Of a stretch of DNA of 46,790 nucleotides, positions 18,701 through 26,377 are shown piece by piece. The translations under genes were made by a program, and so were the position numbers. The notes under the pieces are model-generated. The model did not search any database. It saw only the letters and a list, made by a program, of their open reading frames with translations, and was not told the DNA's origin. How positions within the stretch are numbered: the first letter of the stretch is position 1; each line of letters opens with the position of its first letter. The DNA comes from Sulfuritalea sp. (GTDB lineage Bacteria > Pseudomonadota > Gammaproteobacteria > Burkholderiales > Rhodocyclaceae): contig JAMPYF010000035.1 in NCBI GenBank assembly GCA_023700805.1, forward strand, positions 1 through 46,790, in the 5' to 3' direction.

Positions 18701-19520
18701 ATCCGCTGCGACGCCCAAGGTCGCTGGTTATCAGACCGGCACAGCCGGCGACGAAAGCCTGATCGGAACGAATTATGCGGACACCCTGCTCGGCCTTGAC
18801 GGCAACGACACGCTGGTCGGCGGTAGCGGCAACGACACCCTGCTCGGCGGTGATGACAACGACCGCCTCAATGGCGGTCGCGGCGCCGACCGGATGGAAG
18901 GCGGCACCGGCAACGATCTGTATGTCGTCGATCATCGCTTCGATCAGATCACTGAACTGGCCGACAGCGGATTCGACAGCGTCAGCGCCAGGGCCAGCCA
19001 TGTCCTCACCGACAACGTCGAGAACCTCTACCTCACCGGTTCCGTCACGCTGCGCAGCGGCGGCTTCTTCTCCCGGAAGACCACCACCATCGACTTGAAC
19101 AGCGACGGTACCGGCAATGCATCCGACAACCTGTTGCGCGGCAATCGGGGCCACAACCAACTGGACGGCCTGGGCGGCAACGACACCCTGCTCGGCGGGG
19201 CCGGGGCGGACGTTCTGAACGGCGGCACGGGGGCGGACCGTCTGGTGGGCGGCGCCGGAGCCGACGTTTTCGTCTTTGCCGCCGGCGATGGCGGCGCCGG
19301 CCTGGCCGCGGCCGACATGCTCTACGACTTCGAGGACGGCATCGACCGCATCGCGCTGGCGGGCGGGCTCGACTTTGCCGGTCTGTCCATCACCCAGGGC
19401 GCCGACACCGCCGTCGGCAACACGGTCATCGGCGCCGGCAGCGGGGAATATCTGGTCGTGCTGCTCAACGTCAGTCCGGGCTCGATCACAGCGGCGGACT
19501 TTTATACCTTGGGAATCTGA
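15723..19520 (+). CDS. serralysin-like RTX metalloprotease with seven-repeat domain
   Basis: A 1265-aa calcium-dependent secreted protein. Residues 1-~300 form a metzincin protease: HEIGHALGLKH supplies zinc ligands H162, H166, H172 and catalytic E163, and the Met-turn is VMSY (M199). A short RTX block (GGAGNDSMVGGGDNDALDGG) follows near 325. Seven ~54-aa repeats occupy ~409-780, each with (D)GGYxVxW and a (I/F)xxQRYDxxGN core. A second RTX block near 820-860, an Ig-like segment (~920-1000), and a long third RTX block precede a C-terminus ending DFYTLGI, typical of type I secretion substrates. There is no N-terminal signal peptide and no ABC/membrane-fusion/TolC gene nearby. GC content is lower between ~16.4 and 18.1 kb than around it, possibly reflecting transfer or repeat evolution. 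Confidence 0.9.
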   Translation: MATPLDNLVPLTGNLLIDGLTWGSAWQFEDASHVLTYSLSLNDNPNGGEWTTALSDAARQALAEWSNVANITFVESGSGTVYDQSPADIVISLTGNEMQSLLPGLVGFTLPPSPSFVDALLVAAGETRATNRQPEGDIALDNYYSGFNYLAPGGAGLLVMLHEIGHALGLKHTDDGHEGRPTFASLGISNLDSNLYTVMSYTNATGQLFGQNQSSGNAATPMPLDILAIQQIYGANTSYRTGDDNYSLLDSSGVRTVWDAGGNDTLSVVPSYVSPWSTGATIDLREGHVSTISDNKVLIAYDTVIENAKGEAGNDFLTGNATANRLDGGAGNDSMVGGGDNDALDGGTGADVVNYTDVMSGYSYCINTSGHIKIADSNASNGNDGVDTIASVEQANFADGVLSFETYVETRVNATKASDQIYPAISALKDGGYVVVWTSLLQDGSEYGIYAQRHDLNGNAVGGEMRINTTTAGTQTDPSIALLADGGYVVTWSGKGLGDASGVFAQRYDVNGAPEGGETRVNTTTAYDQLIPAITSLKDGGYLVAWTSHLQDGSTYGIYAQRYDVNGNLVGGETRINTTTADTQMNPAIAVLADGGYIVTWEGNGLGDASGVFAQRYDVNGSRVGDETRINTTIAHDQRSPSITSLIDDGYVLSWTGNGPGDMAGVFTQRYDIHGNAIGGETRVNADVENNGSSSNVAPLSDGGYLVTWESYGDDAYDIYAQRYDASGNAVGDNMRVNTTTADWQKHSATAVLVDGSYVLSWLSWGNNDGDGFDIYTQRYGEGGNVVHQLTGDANANSLAWTGSMGFSLSGAAGNDTLSGNDGNDILDGGAGADTVAGGAGADNLRGGLDNDVLDGGSDIDTAIFSGTRAQYTLGATSTGWTLSGADGVDTLTGIEFAQFSDQTLSLGNFAPTGEVTIDGMAVQNQILIAGNTLADTNGLGAISYQWLSSIDDINWSVVGAGDTLALEQALIGQQIKVVASYADGHGNIESVESAATPKVAGYQTGTAGDESLIGTNYADTLLGLDGNDTLVGGSGNDTLLGGDDNDRLNGGRGADRMEGGTGNDLYVVDHRFDQITELADSGFDSVSARASHVLTDNVENLYLTGSVTLRSGGFFSRKTTTIDLNSDGTGNASDNLLRGNRGHNQLDGLGGNDTLLGGAGADVLNGGTGADRLVGGAGADVFVFAAGDGGAGLAAADMLYDFEDGIDRIALAGGLDFAGLSITQGADTAVGNTVIGAGSGEYLVVLLNVSPGSITAADFYTLGI
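16947..18075 (+). repeat. seven tandem ~54-aa coding repeats
   Basis: The repeats begin at ETRVN (residue 409) and run to GNVVHQ. Odd and even units differ early on: units 1 and 3 carry LQDGSxYGIYAQR, units 2 and 4 GLGDASGVFAQR. Units 1-2 and 3-4 align at DNA level with a constant offset of 327 bp (for example TATGGCATCTACGCTCA at 17061 and 17388, CCGGAGTATTTGCACAGCG at 17224 and 17551), showing a recent two-unit duplication. Confidence 0.85.
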
Positions 19521-19607
19521 TCGGCGGGAATTTCGTCGGGAATGGTATTTGGCGCTGCCAGGACGGGTACCATTCTTCCTGGATACGGTTCCTGCTGGAG
19601 GTGAGAA

Positions 19608-19808
19608 ATGATCCGCTCCCGACTTACCGCGCAGCGTCTTGCATTCCTGTTCCTGCTCGGCTGTTTCTTTTTCAATTATCCCCTGCTCTCGGTATTCAAT
19701 CGCGGCGGGGATTTTTTCGGCATGCCGCCGCTTTACGCCTGGCTGATGGGTTCCTGGCTGGCCCTGATCGCGCAAATGGCCTGGGTGGTCGAGAGAAAAG
19801 GCGATTGA
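19608..19808 (+). CDS. small membrane protein preceding symporter-kinase (CbrX/DUF3311-like position)
   Basis: A 66-aa protein with two hydrophobic helices (RLAFLFLLGCFFFNYPLLSVF and PLYAWLMGSWLALIAQMAWVV) and a charged end. GGAGG at 19597-19601 lies 6 nt before the ATG. Small two-helix proteins commonly precede SLC5-type symporters (DUF485, DUF3311), and in Pseudomonas the small gene cbrX precedes and is translationally linked to cbrA. By position and topology this is the equivalent, but I cannot establish homology by eye. It lies 27 nt before the symporter-kinase gene and probably leads the operon. Confidence 0.8.
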   Translation: MIRSRLTAQRLAFLFLLGCFFFNYPLLSVFNRGGDFFGMPPLYAWLMGSWLALIAQMAWVVERKGD

Positions 19809-19835
19809 TGCGAACCTGTCCCGCGGAGGCCTGAG

Positions 19836-22718
19836 ATGCTGCAAGCCTGGGTGATCGTCCTCGCCTCGCTGGCCTACCTGGGCATCCTGTTCGCGATCGC
19901 CTGGTACGCCGACCGGCGTGCCGACACGGGACGCTCGCTGATCGCCAATCCGGTGGTGTATGCGCTGTCGCTGGGCGTGTATTGCACGACCTGGACCTAC
20001 TATGGCAGCGTGGGGCGCGCGGCGGCCAACGGCATCGGCTTCCTGCCGATCTATCTGGGACCGACCCTGCTCTTCGCGCTGGCCGGCTTCATCCTGCACA
20101 AGATGATCCGGGTGGCCAAGGCCAACCGCATCACCTCGATCGCCGACTTCGTCGCATCGCGCTATGGTAAGAGCCAGCTGCTGGGCGGGCTGGTGACGGT
20201 GATCGCGGTGGTGGGGGTGATTCCCTACATCGCGTTGCAGTTGAAGGCGGTGTCCAACAGCTTTGCGATCCTTACCAGCTATCCCCAGATCATCATGCCG
20301 GCGACCGCCGGCGCCGTGCCTATCCTGCAGGACAGCGCGCTGTATGTGGCGATGATCCTGGCCGTGTTCACCATCCTCTTCGGCACCCGCCACCTCGACG
20401 CCACCGAGCGCCACGAAGGCATGGTCGCCGCGATCGCGGTCGAGTCCGTGGTCAAGCTGATCGCCTTCCTCGCCGTCGGCATCTTCGTGGTTTGGGGCAT
20501 GCACGACGGCATCGGCGATATCTTCGCGCGGGCGGCGACCGTGCCCGAGGTTGCGCGCCGTCTCGCCACCGCCGACTCTCCGGCGGCTTACGGCACCTGG
20601 GGCACCCTGGTGTTTCTGTCGCTGTTCGCCGCGCTGCTGCTGCCGCGCCAGTTCCAGATTGCCGTGGTGGAAAACGTCGACGTAAGCCATTTGCGGCGCG
20701 CGGTCTGGATGTTTCCCTTGTACCTGTTCCTGATCAACCTGTTCGTGCTGCCGGTGGCGCTGGCCGGCCTGCTGCATTTTCCGGCCGGCACGGTCGATGC
20801 CGACACTTTCGTGCTGACCCTGCCGATGGCGCACCAGCACGAGGCGCTGGCGCTGTTCGTGTACATCGGTGGCCTGTCGGCGGCGACCGGCATGGTCATC
20901 GTCGAGACCATTGCCTTGTCGACCATGGTCTGCAACGACCTGGTGATGCCGCTGCTGTTGCGTCTGCCGATGCTCGGGCTGGCGGCGCGCGCCGATCTCT
21001 CGGGCCTGCTGCTGGAAATCCGGCGCTGGGCGATCGCCATCATCCTCGGTCTCGGCTACCTGTATTTCCGCGTCGCCGGCGAAGCCTATGCGCTGGTGTC
21101 GATCGGACTGATTTCCTTTGCCGCGGTGGCGCAGTTCGCCCCTGTGGTGATCGGCGGCCTGTTCTGGAAAGGCGGCACGCGGGACGGCGCGCTGGCCGGG
21201 CTGGCGGGCGGTTTCGCGCTATGGACCTACACCCTGCTGCTGCCCTCGTTCGCCAAGTCGGGCTGGCTGCCGGACGGATTCATCGCCCATGGCCTGTTCG
21301 GCATCGAGCTGTTGCGGCCGCAGCACCTGTTCGGCCTGTCGGGGCTCGACGAGATCACGCACTGCCTGGTGTGGAGCCTGCTGGCCAACCTCGGGGCCTA
21401 TATCGGCGTATCGCTGCAGCGCGTGCCGAACGTGCGCGAGGCGCGCCAGGCCACCCTTTTCGTCGGCGGCGCCGAGGCCGCCGGTACTCCCAACTGGCGC
21501 GGCAGCGCCGGCGTCACCGACCTCTTGCCGCTGGCCGGCCGCTTCCTCGGCCGCGAACGCGCCGAGGAGGCGTTTTCCCGCCATGCGCAGCAACGGGGCC
21601 TGCGCTCGGTCCAGGAACTTCCCGCCGATGCGCGCCTGGTGAGCTTCGCCGAAACCCTGCTGGCGGGCGCCATCGGCTCGGCTTCGGCGCGGGCGATGGT
21701 GGCGTCGGTGGTCACCGAGGAACCGCTCGGCCTCGACGAGGTGATGAACATCCTCGATGAGGCGTCCCAGGTGCGTGCCTACACGCGCGAACTGGAGCAG
21801 AAATCGCTGGAGCTGACGCGTGCCACGACGGATCTGCGCGAGGCGAACGCCCGGCTGCGCGAACTGGATCGCATGAAGGACGACTTCATTTCCTCGGTGA
21901 CCCACGAGTTGCGCACGCCGCTGACCTCGATCCGCGCCTTCTCCGAAATGCTGCACGAGGATCCGAAGATCGACCTGGCGCAGCGTTCGCGCTTCCTCGG
22001 CATCATCGTCAGCGAAGCCGTGCGCCTGTCGCGCCTGATCAACCAGATTCTCGACCTGGCCAAGCTCGAATCGGGCCGCGCCGAATGGACCGTGGCGGCA
22101 GTCGATGTCGGCGAAGTGATCCGCGAAGCGGCTGAATCCCTCACCGTGCTCTTTGCCGAGAAACGCGTGACGCTGGAGGTCGAGGTGATGGAGGAGGGGC
22201 TGACCGTGGTCGCCGACCGCGATCGCCTGATGCAGGTGATGGTCAATCTGCTGTCGAATGCGCTGAAGTTCGTCCCGACCGACACCGGCCGCGTCAAAGT
22301 TGGCGCTGGCGCGCTCTGCGTGCCTGGGAATCCGCTTCGCGGGCAGGCAACGGCGAACGAGGTGCGCGTGAGCGTCACCGACAACGGTCCCGGCATCCAG
22401 GCCGAGGACCAGGAGGTGATTTTCGACAAGTTCCGCCAGGGTTCGGCGACCACCGACGTACTCACCGACAAGCCGCAGGGAACCGGTCTCGGCCTGCCGA
22501 TCAGCCGCCAGATCATCGAGTATTTCAACGGGCGTCTGTGGGTCGAAAGCACACCCGGCGCCGGTGCGCGCTTTGTCTTCACGCTGCCGCGGCAGACGGG
22601 CGATAATGAATCAGTCCCGCAAGGGGATGCCGGCCCGCAAAGCGGAAGCCCGGGCATGCAAAGCACCGTTCCCGGCCTGGCGCGGGCACACGATGAATTG
22701 TCGAGAGGAGTTGCATGA
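19836..22718 (+). CDS. SLC5 symporter-sensor histidine kinase (CbrA/CrbS-like)
   Basis: A 960-aa inner-membrane protein. Residues ~1-530 are a sodium:solute symporter domain with about 13 helices (SLGVYCTTWTYYGSVGRAA, ANRITSIADFVASRYGKS). A linker and coiled coil lead to HisKA with phosphoacceptor H690 (SSVTHELRTPLTS), then HATPase: N-box NLLSNALKFVP, DNGPGI, FDKFRQGS, GTGLGLPIS. CbrA and CrbS kinases of this design sense or import carbon substrates and control their use. Residues ~821-840 (VGAGALCVPGNPLRGQATAN region) are encoded by a 58-bp dispersed repeat lying in frame between the N-box and DNGPGI. The low-complexity C-terminal tail (~925-960) is also unusual. The stop overlaps the next ATG (ATGA). 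Confidence 0.92.
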   Translation: MLQAWVIVLASLAYLGILFAIAWYADRRADTGRSLIANPVVYALSLGVYCTTWTYYGSVGRAAANGIGFLPIYLGPTLLFALAGFILHKMIRVAKANRITSIADFVASRYGKSQLLGGLVTVIAVVGVIPYIALQLKAVSNSFAILTSYPQIIMPATAGAVPILQDSALYVAMILAVFTILFGTRHLDATERHEGMVAAIAVESVVKLIAFLAVGIFVVWGMHDGIGDIFARAATVPEVARRLATADSPAAYGTWGTLVFLSLFAALLLPRQFQIAVVENVDVSHLRRAVWMFPLYLFLINLFVLPVALAGLLHFPAGTVDADTFVLTLPMAHQHEALALFVYIGGLSAATGMVIVETIALSTMVCNDLVMPLLLRLPMLGLAARADLSGLLLEIRRWAIAIILGLGYLYFRVAGEAYALVSIGLISFAAVAQFAPVVIGGLFWKGGTRDGALAGLAGGFALWTYTLLLPSFAKSGWLPDGFIAHGLFGIELLRPQHLFGLSGLDEITHCLVWSLLANLGAYIGVSLQRVPNVREARQATLFVGGAEAAGTPNWRGSAGVTDLLPLAGRFLGRERAEEAFSRHAQQRGLRSVQELPADARLVSFAETLLAGAIGSASARAMVASVVTEEPLGLDEVMNILDEASQVRAYTRELEQKSLELTRATTDLREANARLRELDRMKDDFISSVTHELRTPLTSIRAFSEMLHEDPKIDLAQRSRFLGIIVSEAVRLSRLINQILDLAKLESGRAEWTVAAVDVGEVIREAAESLTVLFAEKRVTLEVEVMEEGLTVVADRDRLMQVMVNLLSNALKFVPTDTGRVKVGAGALCVPGNPLRGQATANEVRVSVTDNGPGIQAEDQEVIFDKFRQGSATTDVLTDKPQGTGLGLPISRQIIEYFNGRLWVESTPGAGARFVFTLPRQTGDNESVPQGDAGPQSGSPGMQSTVPGLARAHDELSRGVA
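22298..22355 (+). repeat. 58-bp dispersed repeat, copy A (inside kinase gene)
   Basis: Begins AGTTGGCGCTGGCGCGCTCT and ends GCGGGCAGGCAACGGCG. It matches the complement of 44772-44829 at 55 of 58 positions. Contains imperfect stems (GCCTG with CAGGC; CCGC-TTC-GCGG). It lies in frame in the ATPase domain and uses codons (AAA, GTT, CCT, GGG, AAT, CTT) less typical of the flanks. Confidence 0.85.
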
Positions 22719-23080
22719 GCCAGCGCATTTTGATTGTCGATGACGAGCCGAACATCGTCGTTTCGCTCGAGTACCTGATGAAGAAGGAAGGCTTCCAGAT
22801 TGCCGTGGCGACCGATGGCGAATCCGCACTGCGGACGGCCGCCGAGTTCCTCCCCGACCTGGTCCTGCTCGACGTGATGATGCCGAAGAAATCCGGTTTC
22901 GAAGTCTGCGAGGCAATCCGCGCCGATCCGAGACTCGGGGCGGCGAAAATCATCATGCTCACCGCCAAGGGCCGCGAGACGGAAATCGTCAAGGGCATGG
23001 CGCTGGGCGCCGACGCCTACATCACCAAGCCGTTCTCGACCAAGGACCTCGTGCGCCAGATCAAGTCGCTCCTGGCATGA
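22715..23080 (+). CDS. single-domain response regulator
   Basis: A 121-aa receiver domain with no output domain. Acidic pocket D9-D10, phosphoacceptor D53 (LLLDVMMP region), conserved T in MLTAKG and K in ITKPF. It overlaps the kinase stop by ATGA and is followed by the next gene with a TGA/ATG overlap (23077-23080), so kinase and receiver are translated together. It differs from CbrB (an NtrC-type activator) and CrbR (a LuxR-type regulator), which have DNA-binding outputs. It may act through protein contacts, for example on the kinase-like/exonuclease protein encoded next; that is inference. Confidence 0.93.
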   Translation: MSQRILIVDDEPNIVVSLEYLMKKEGFQIAVATDGESALRTAAEFLPDLVLLDVMMPKKSGFEVCEAIRADPRLGAAKIIMLTAKGRETEIVKGMALGADAYITKPFSTKDLVRQIKSLLA

Positions 23081-25284
23081 AGGCAAGGCTGCGTTTCATC
23101 CTCGCCGCCGGCGTGCTGGGCCTGCTGATGACCGGGCCATTCGCGCTGACCGCGGTGCTCCTGCTGGCCGACGCCAAGGACGCGGAGCGTGCGGCATTCG
23201 CCGAGTTCCTACTGCCGCGCCTGCCGCTGGGCGGGCTGATCACCCTGTTCGGGTTCATCGCCGGGCTGACGCTGTTGCGCGCGCTGTTCCAGCAGTACGT
23301 GCATGGCCTGCTGCGCATGGCCGAGACCCTGCGCCTGATGCTTGGCGCCAATCGGAATTTCCGCGTGGCGCCCGAAGGCCCTCCCGAAGTGCGCGAACTG
23401 GCGCGCGCCGCCAACGACCTGGCGCAGCAGCGCGACGCATTGCTGAACGACGTCGAAGCGCAGATCCGCCAGGCCAAGGCCACGGTCGAGGAGGAGAAGA
23501 ACCGGCTCGCCGCGTTGATGTCGGAACTCGCACTGGGCGTCATCGTCTGCAATCTCGACGGCCGCATCCTGCTCTACAACAGCCGCGCCCGGCTGCAGTT
23601 CAAGTCCCTGGCGCAGGGGCCGACCTCGATGAGCGGCGGCGCGCTGATCGGCCTCGGCCGCTCGATATTTTCCATTCTCGAGCGCGGCCAGATCACCCAT
23701 TCGCTGGAGAACATCCAGCAGCGCCTGCGCAAGGGCAGCGCCGAGCCGACCGCCAACTTCATCACCAGCACGCGCACCGGCCAGTTGTTGCGCGCCCAGA
23801 TGGCACCGGTGCTCGGCACCGCCGCCGCGGGCGCCCAAGTCACTGCCGACCCTGTGGGCGCCGAGCAACACGTCACCGGCTACGTGCTCACCATAGAGAA
23901 CATCACGCGCAATTTCGAGCGCGAGGCCGAGCGCGACCAGGCCTTGCATTCGCTGACCGACGGCAGCCGCGCCGCGCTGGGCAACATCCGCGCCGCGGTG
24001 GAGACTCTGCTCGACTCGCCCGAGATGGAGGCCGATTACCGCGAGCGCTTCACGCGCGTGATCGCCGACGAGGCGGCGGCGATGAGCGCCAGGCTCGAAG
24101 CCACCATGAGCCGCTTCGCCGACTCGCTGAAAACCCGCTGGCCGCTGGAAGACGTGCTGGCGATCGATATCGTGGCGGCGGCGGCGCGGCGCATCGAGGA
24201 CCGGCTGAAACTGCCGATCAAGCATGAAGACCAGGACAGCAGCCTGTGGATGCAGGTCGACAGCTTCGCCCTGATCCAGGCCATTTTTTTTCTCGCCGCA
24301 CGCCTGCAGGACCACTATGCGATCCGCGAGTTGCGCCTGCGGCTGTCGGCCGAAGGCCGCATGGTCTTCGTCGACCTGATCTGGTCGGGCACGCCGGTGT
24401 CGTCCGAGACCCTTTACACCTGGGAACTGGAGCCGATGCATGTCGGCGACGAGAGCAGTCCGCTGACGCTGCGCGACGTGATCAACCGGCATGGCGGCGA
24501 AATCTGGTACCAGCGCGACAAGGCGGCGCACAACGCCTTCTTCCGCATCGTGCTGCCGGCGGCCGCCGTGCCCGAACTGCAGCCGGAGGACCAGGCGCAG
24601 CATCTGCGCAGCGACAGCCGGCCCGAGTACTACGACTTCGACCTCTTCGCGACGCGCGATGCGGCAGGCTCCGGCATCGATCCCGAGCGCCGGTTGACCG
24701 ATCTCGCCTATTCGGTGTTCGATACCGAAACCACCGGACTGGAGCCTTCCAACGGCGACGAGATCATCCAGATGGGCGCCGTGCGCATTGTGAACAACCG
24801 CCTGCTGCGGCAGGAAATCTTCGACCAGCTGGTCGATCCCGGCATTCCGCTGAAGCCGGAAGGCATTCCGATACACGGCATCACCGAGGCCATGCTGATC
24901 GGCCAGCCGCGGATCGATGCGGTGCTGCCCGCCTTCCACGAGTTCTGCGCCGAGACCGTGCTGGTGGCGCACAACGCCGCCTTCGACATGCGCTTCTTCC
25001 AGTTGAAGGAGGACAGCCTCGGCCTGCGCTTCACCCAGCCCGTGCTCGACACGCTGCTGCTCTCGGCGGTGATCCATCCCAACCAGGAATCGCACCGCCT
25101 GGAAAGCATTGCCGAGCGCCTCGGCATCAACGTCATCGGCCGCCATACGGCGCTGGGCGACGCCTATGTCACCGGCGAGGTGTTCCTCAAGATGATTCCC
25201 TTGCTGGCCGACATGGGCATTGTGACCCTGCGCCAGGCGCTCGATGCCGCGCAGCAGACCTATTTCGCCCGGATCAAGTACTGA
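23077..25284 (+). CDS. kinase-like sensor fused to DEDDh 3'-5' exonuclease
   Basis: A 735-aa protein. Two N-terminal helices anchor it in the membrane, followed by a HAMP-like/coiled-coil stretch (~75-150), a PAS-like domain (ALGVIVCNLDGRILLYNSRA, ~150-280), and a histidine-kinase-like core. The dimerisation helix reads HSLTDGSRAALGNIRAAVE, without the HE phosphoacceptor motif, and the ATPase-like part lacks clear N and G boxes, so it is probably not an active kinase. From ~545 a complete DnaQ/EXOIII-type domain follows: D549 and E551 in FDTETTG, D637 in HNAAFDMRF, H690 and D695 in RHTALGDA, all DEDDh catalytic residues. It is predicted to degrade DNA, RNA or short oligonucleotides under control of the sensor part. 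A T8 run (24284-24291) lies at codons 403-405. Confidence 0.9.
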   Translation: MKARLRFILAAGVLGLLMTGPFALTAVLLLADAKDAERAAFAEFLLPRLPLGGLITLFGFIAGLTLLRALFQQYVHGLLRMAETLRLMLGANRNFRVAPEGPPEVRELARAANDLAQQRDALLNDVEAQIRQAKATVEEEKNRLAALMSELALGVIVCNLDGRILLYNSRARLQFKSLAQGPTSMSGGALIGLGRSIFSILERGQITHSLENIQQRLRKGSAEPTANFITSTRTGQLLRAQMAPVLGTAAAGAQVTADPVGAEQHVTGYVLTIENITRNFEREAERDQALHSLTDGSRAALGNIRAAVETLLDSPEMEADYRERFTRVIADEAAAMSARLEATMSRFADSLKTRWPLEDVLAIDIVAAAARRIEDRLKLPIKHEDQDSSLWMQVDSFALIQAIFFLAARLQDHYAIRELRLRLSAEGRMVFVDLIWSGTPVSSETLYTWELEPMHVGDESSPLTLRDVINRHGGEIWYQRDKAAHNAFFRIVLPAAAVPELQPEDQAQHLRSDSRPEYYDFDLFATRDAAGSGIDPERRLTDLAYSVFDTETTGLEPSNGDEIIQMGAVRIVNNRLLRQEIFDQLVDPGIPLKPEGIPIHGITEAMLIGQPRIDAVLPAFHEFCAETVLVAHNAAFDMRFFQLKEDSLGLRFTQPVLDTLLLSAVIHPNQESHRLESIAERLGINVIGRHTALGDAYVTGEVFLKMIPLLADMGIVTLRQALDAAQQTYFARIKY

Positions 25285-25288
25285 GGCG

Positions 25289-26359
25289 ATGAGCGAGAGC
25301 GAAATCCTGCCCCAGGTCGCAGCCGTCGCCGATTGCAGCGCACGCATCGCTGTCGCTGCCGATGTCGCGGCACTGGCGGCCTGCGCCGTCGAGGCAAGGC
25401 AACTGGCCCTTGCGCTGCAGCGGGAAGAGGCGGGCGCCGCGCTGGTGACCGGCGTCCTGTCCCGGCTCAACGACGCCATCGTGGCGCGTGTGCTGGCCCT
25501 GCTCGAACCGCGTTTTCGCCTGCCGCCGGCGCGCTGGTGCTGGCTCGGGCTCGGTTCCGAAGGCCGCCTGGAGCAGACCCTGGCCACCGACCAGGACAAC
25601 GGCCTGGTGTTTTCCGCCAGCGACGACGGCGAGGCGCGCGACCTGCGCGAACTCTTCCTGCCTTTCGCCCAGGCGGCGAACCGGGCGCTCGCCGAATGCG
25701 GCTTTCCGCTCTGCGACGGCGAGGTCATGGCCGGCAACCCGCACTGGTGCCTGTCGCAATCCGAATGGCTGGAAAATTTCACGGCCTGGGTGCGCACGCC
25801 GGAACCCGAGGCCTTGCTCAACGCGGCGATCTTCTTCGACCTGCGGCCGCTGGCCGGCGAAGGCAGCCTGGCTGCGGAGCTGCGCCGCGCCTTGTCGGAG
25901 CTGACGCGCGGCAACGAGATATTCCTGCGCATGATGAGCGTCAATGCGCTGGCGGCGCCGCCGCCGCTGGGACGCCTGCGCGATTTCGTCACGGCTGCCG
26001 AAGCCGGCGGCACGATCGACCTGAAGAAGTTCGGCTCGCGAATTTTCGCCGATGCGGCACGCATACTGGCGCTGGGCGCCGGCGTCGCGGCGACGGCCAC
26101 CGCGCCGCGCCTGCGCCAGGCCGCGCTGGAGGGCGCCATGGCGCAGGCCGATGCCGAAGCGGCGGTGCATGCCTTTCACGCCCTGCAAGGCATGCGGCTG
26201 GCGGCGCAGGCCGGCAATCTCGGCGCCGGCCGGACGCCGGGCAATCAGCTCGATCCCGAGGGCCTCAACGAATTCGATCGCCGCCTGCTGCTCGATGCCC
26301 TGCGCCAGGCGCGCGCCTTGCAGCAGGGCCTGAAGACCCGATTCCACATCGACACATGA
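25289..26359 (+). CDS. DUF294 nucleotidyltransferase-like protein, short form
   Basis: A 356-aa cytoplasmic protein. The nucleotidyltransferase core is GLGSEGRLEQTLATDQDNGL (G89-S90, D101, D103), related to the GlnD uridylyltransferase fold, followed by the DUF294 C-terminal helical domain (RLRDFVTAAEAGGTIDLKKFG to LNEFDRRLLLDALRQAR). It is a paralogue of the next gene but lacks the cyclic-nucleotide and CBS sensor domains. ATG 25289 is 4 nt after the preceding stop. The donor nucleotide and target are unknown; the retained GS and DxD residues suggest activity. Confidence 0.88.
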   Translation: MSESEILPQVAAVADCSARIAVAADVAALAACAVEARQLALALQREEAGAALVTGVLSRLNDAIVARVLALLEPRFRLPPARWCWLGLGSEGRLEQTLATDQDNGLVFSASDDGEARDLRELFLPFAQAANRALAECGFPLCDGEVMAGNPHWCLSQSEWLENFTAWVRTPEPEALLNAAIFFDLRPLAGEGSLAAELRRALSELTRGNEIFLRMMSVNALAAPPPLGRLRDFVTAAEAGGTIDLKKFGSRIFADAARILALGAGVAATATAPRLRQAALEGAMAQADAEAAVHAFHALQGMRLAAQAGNLGAGRTPGNQLDPEGLNEFDRRLLLDALRQARALQQGLKTRFHIDT

Positions 26360-26377
26360 TGCCAGGGAGACTCCATC

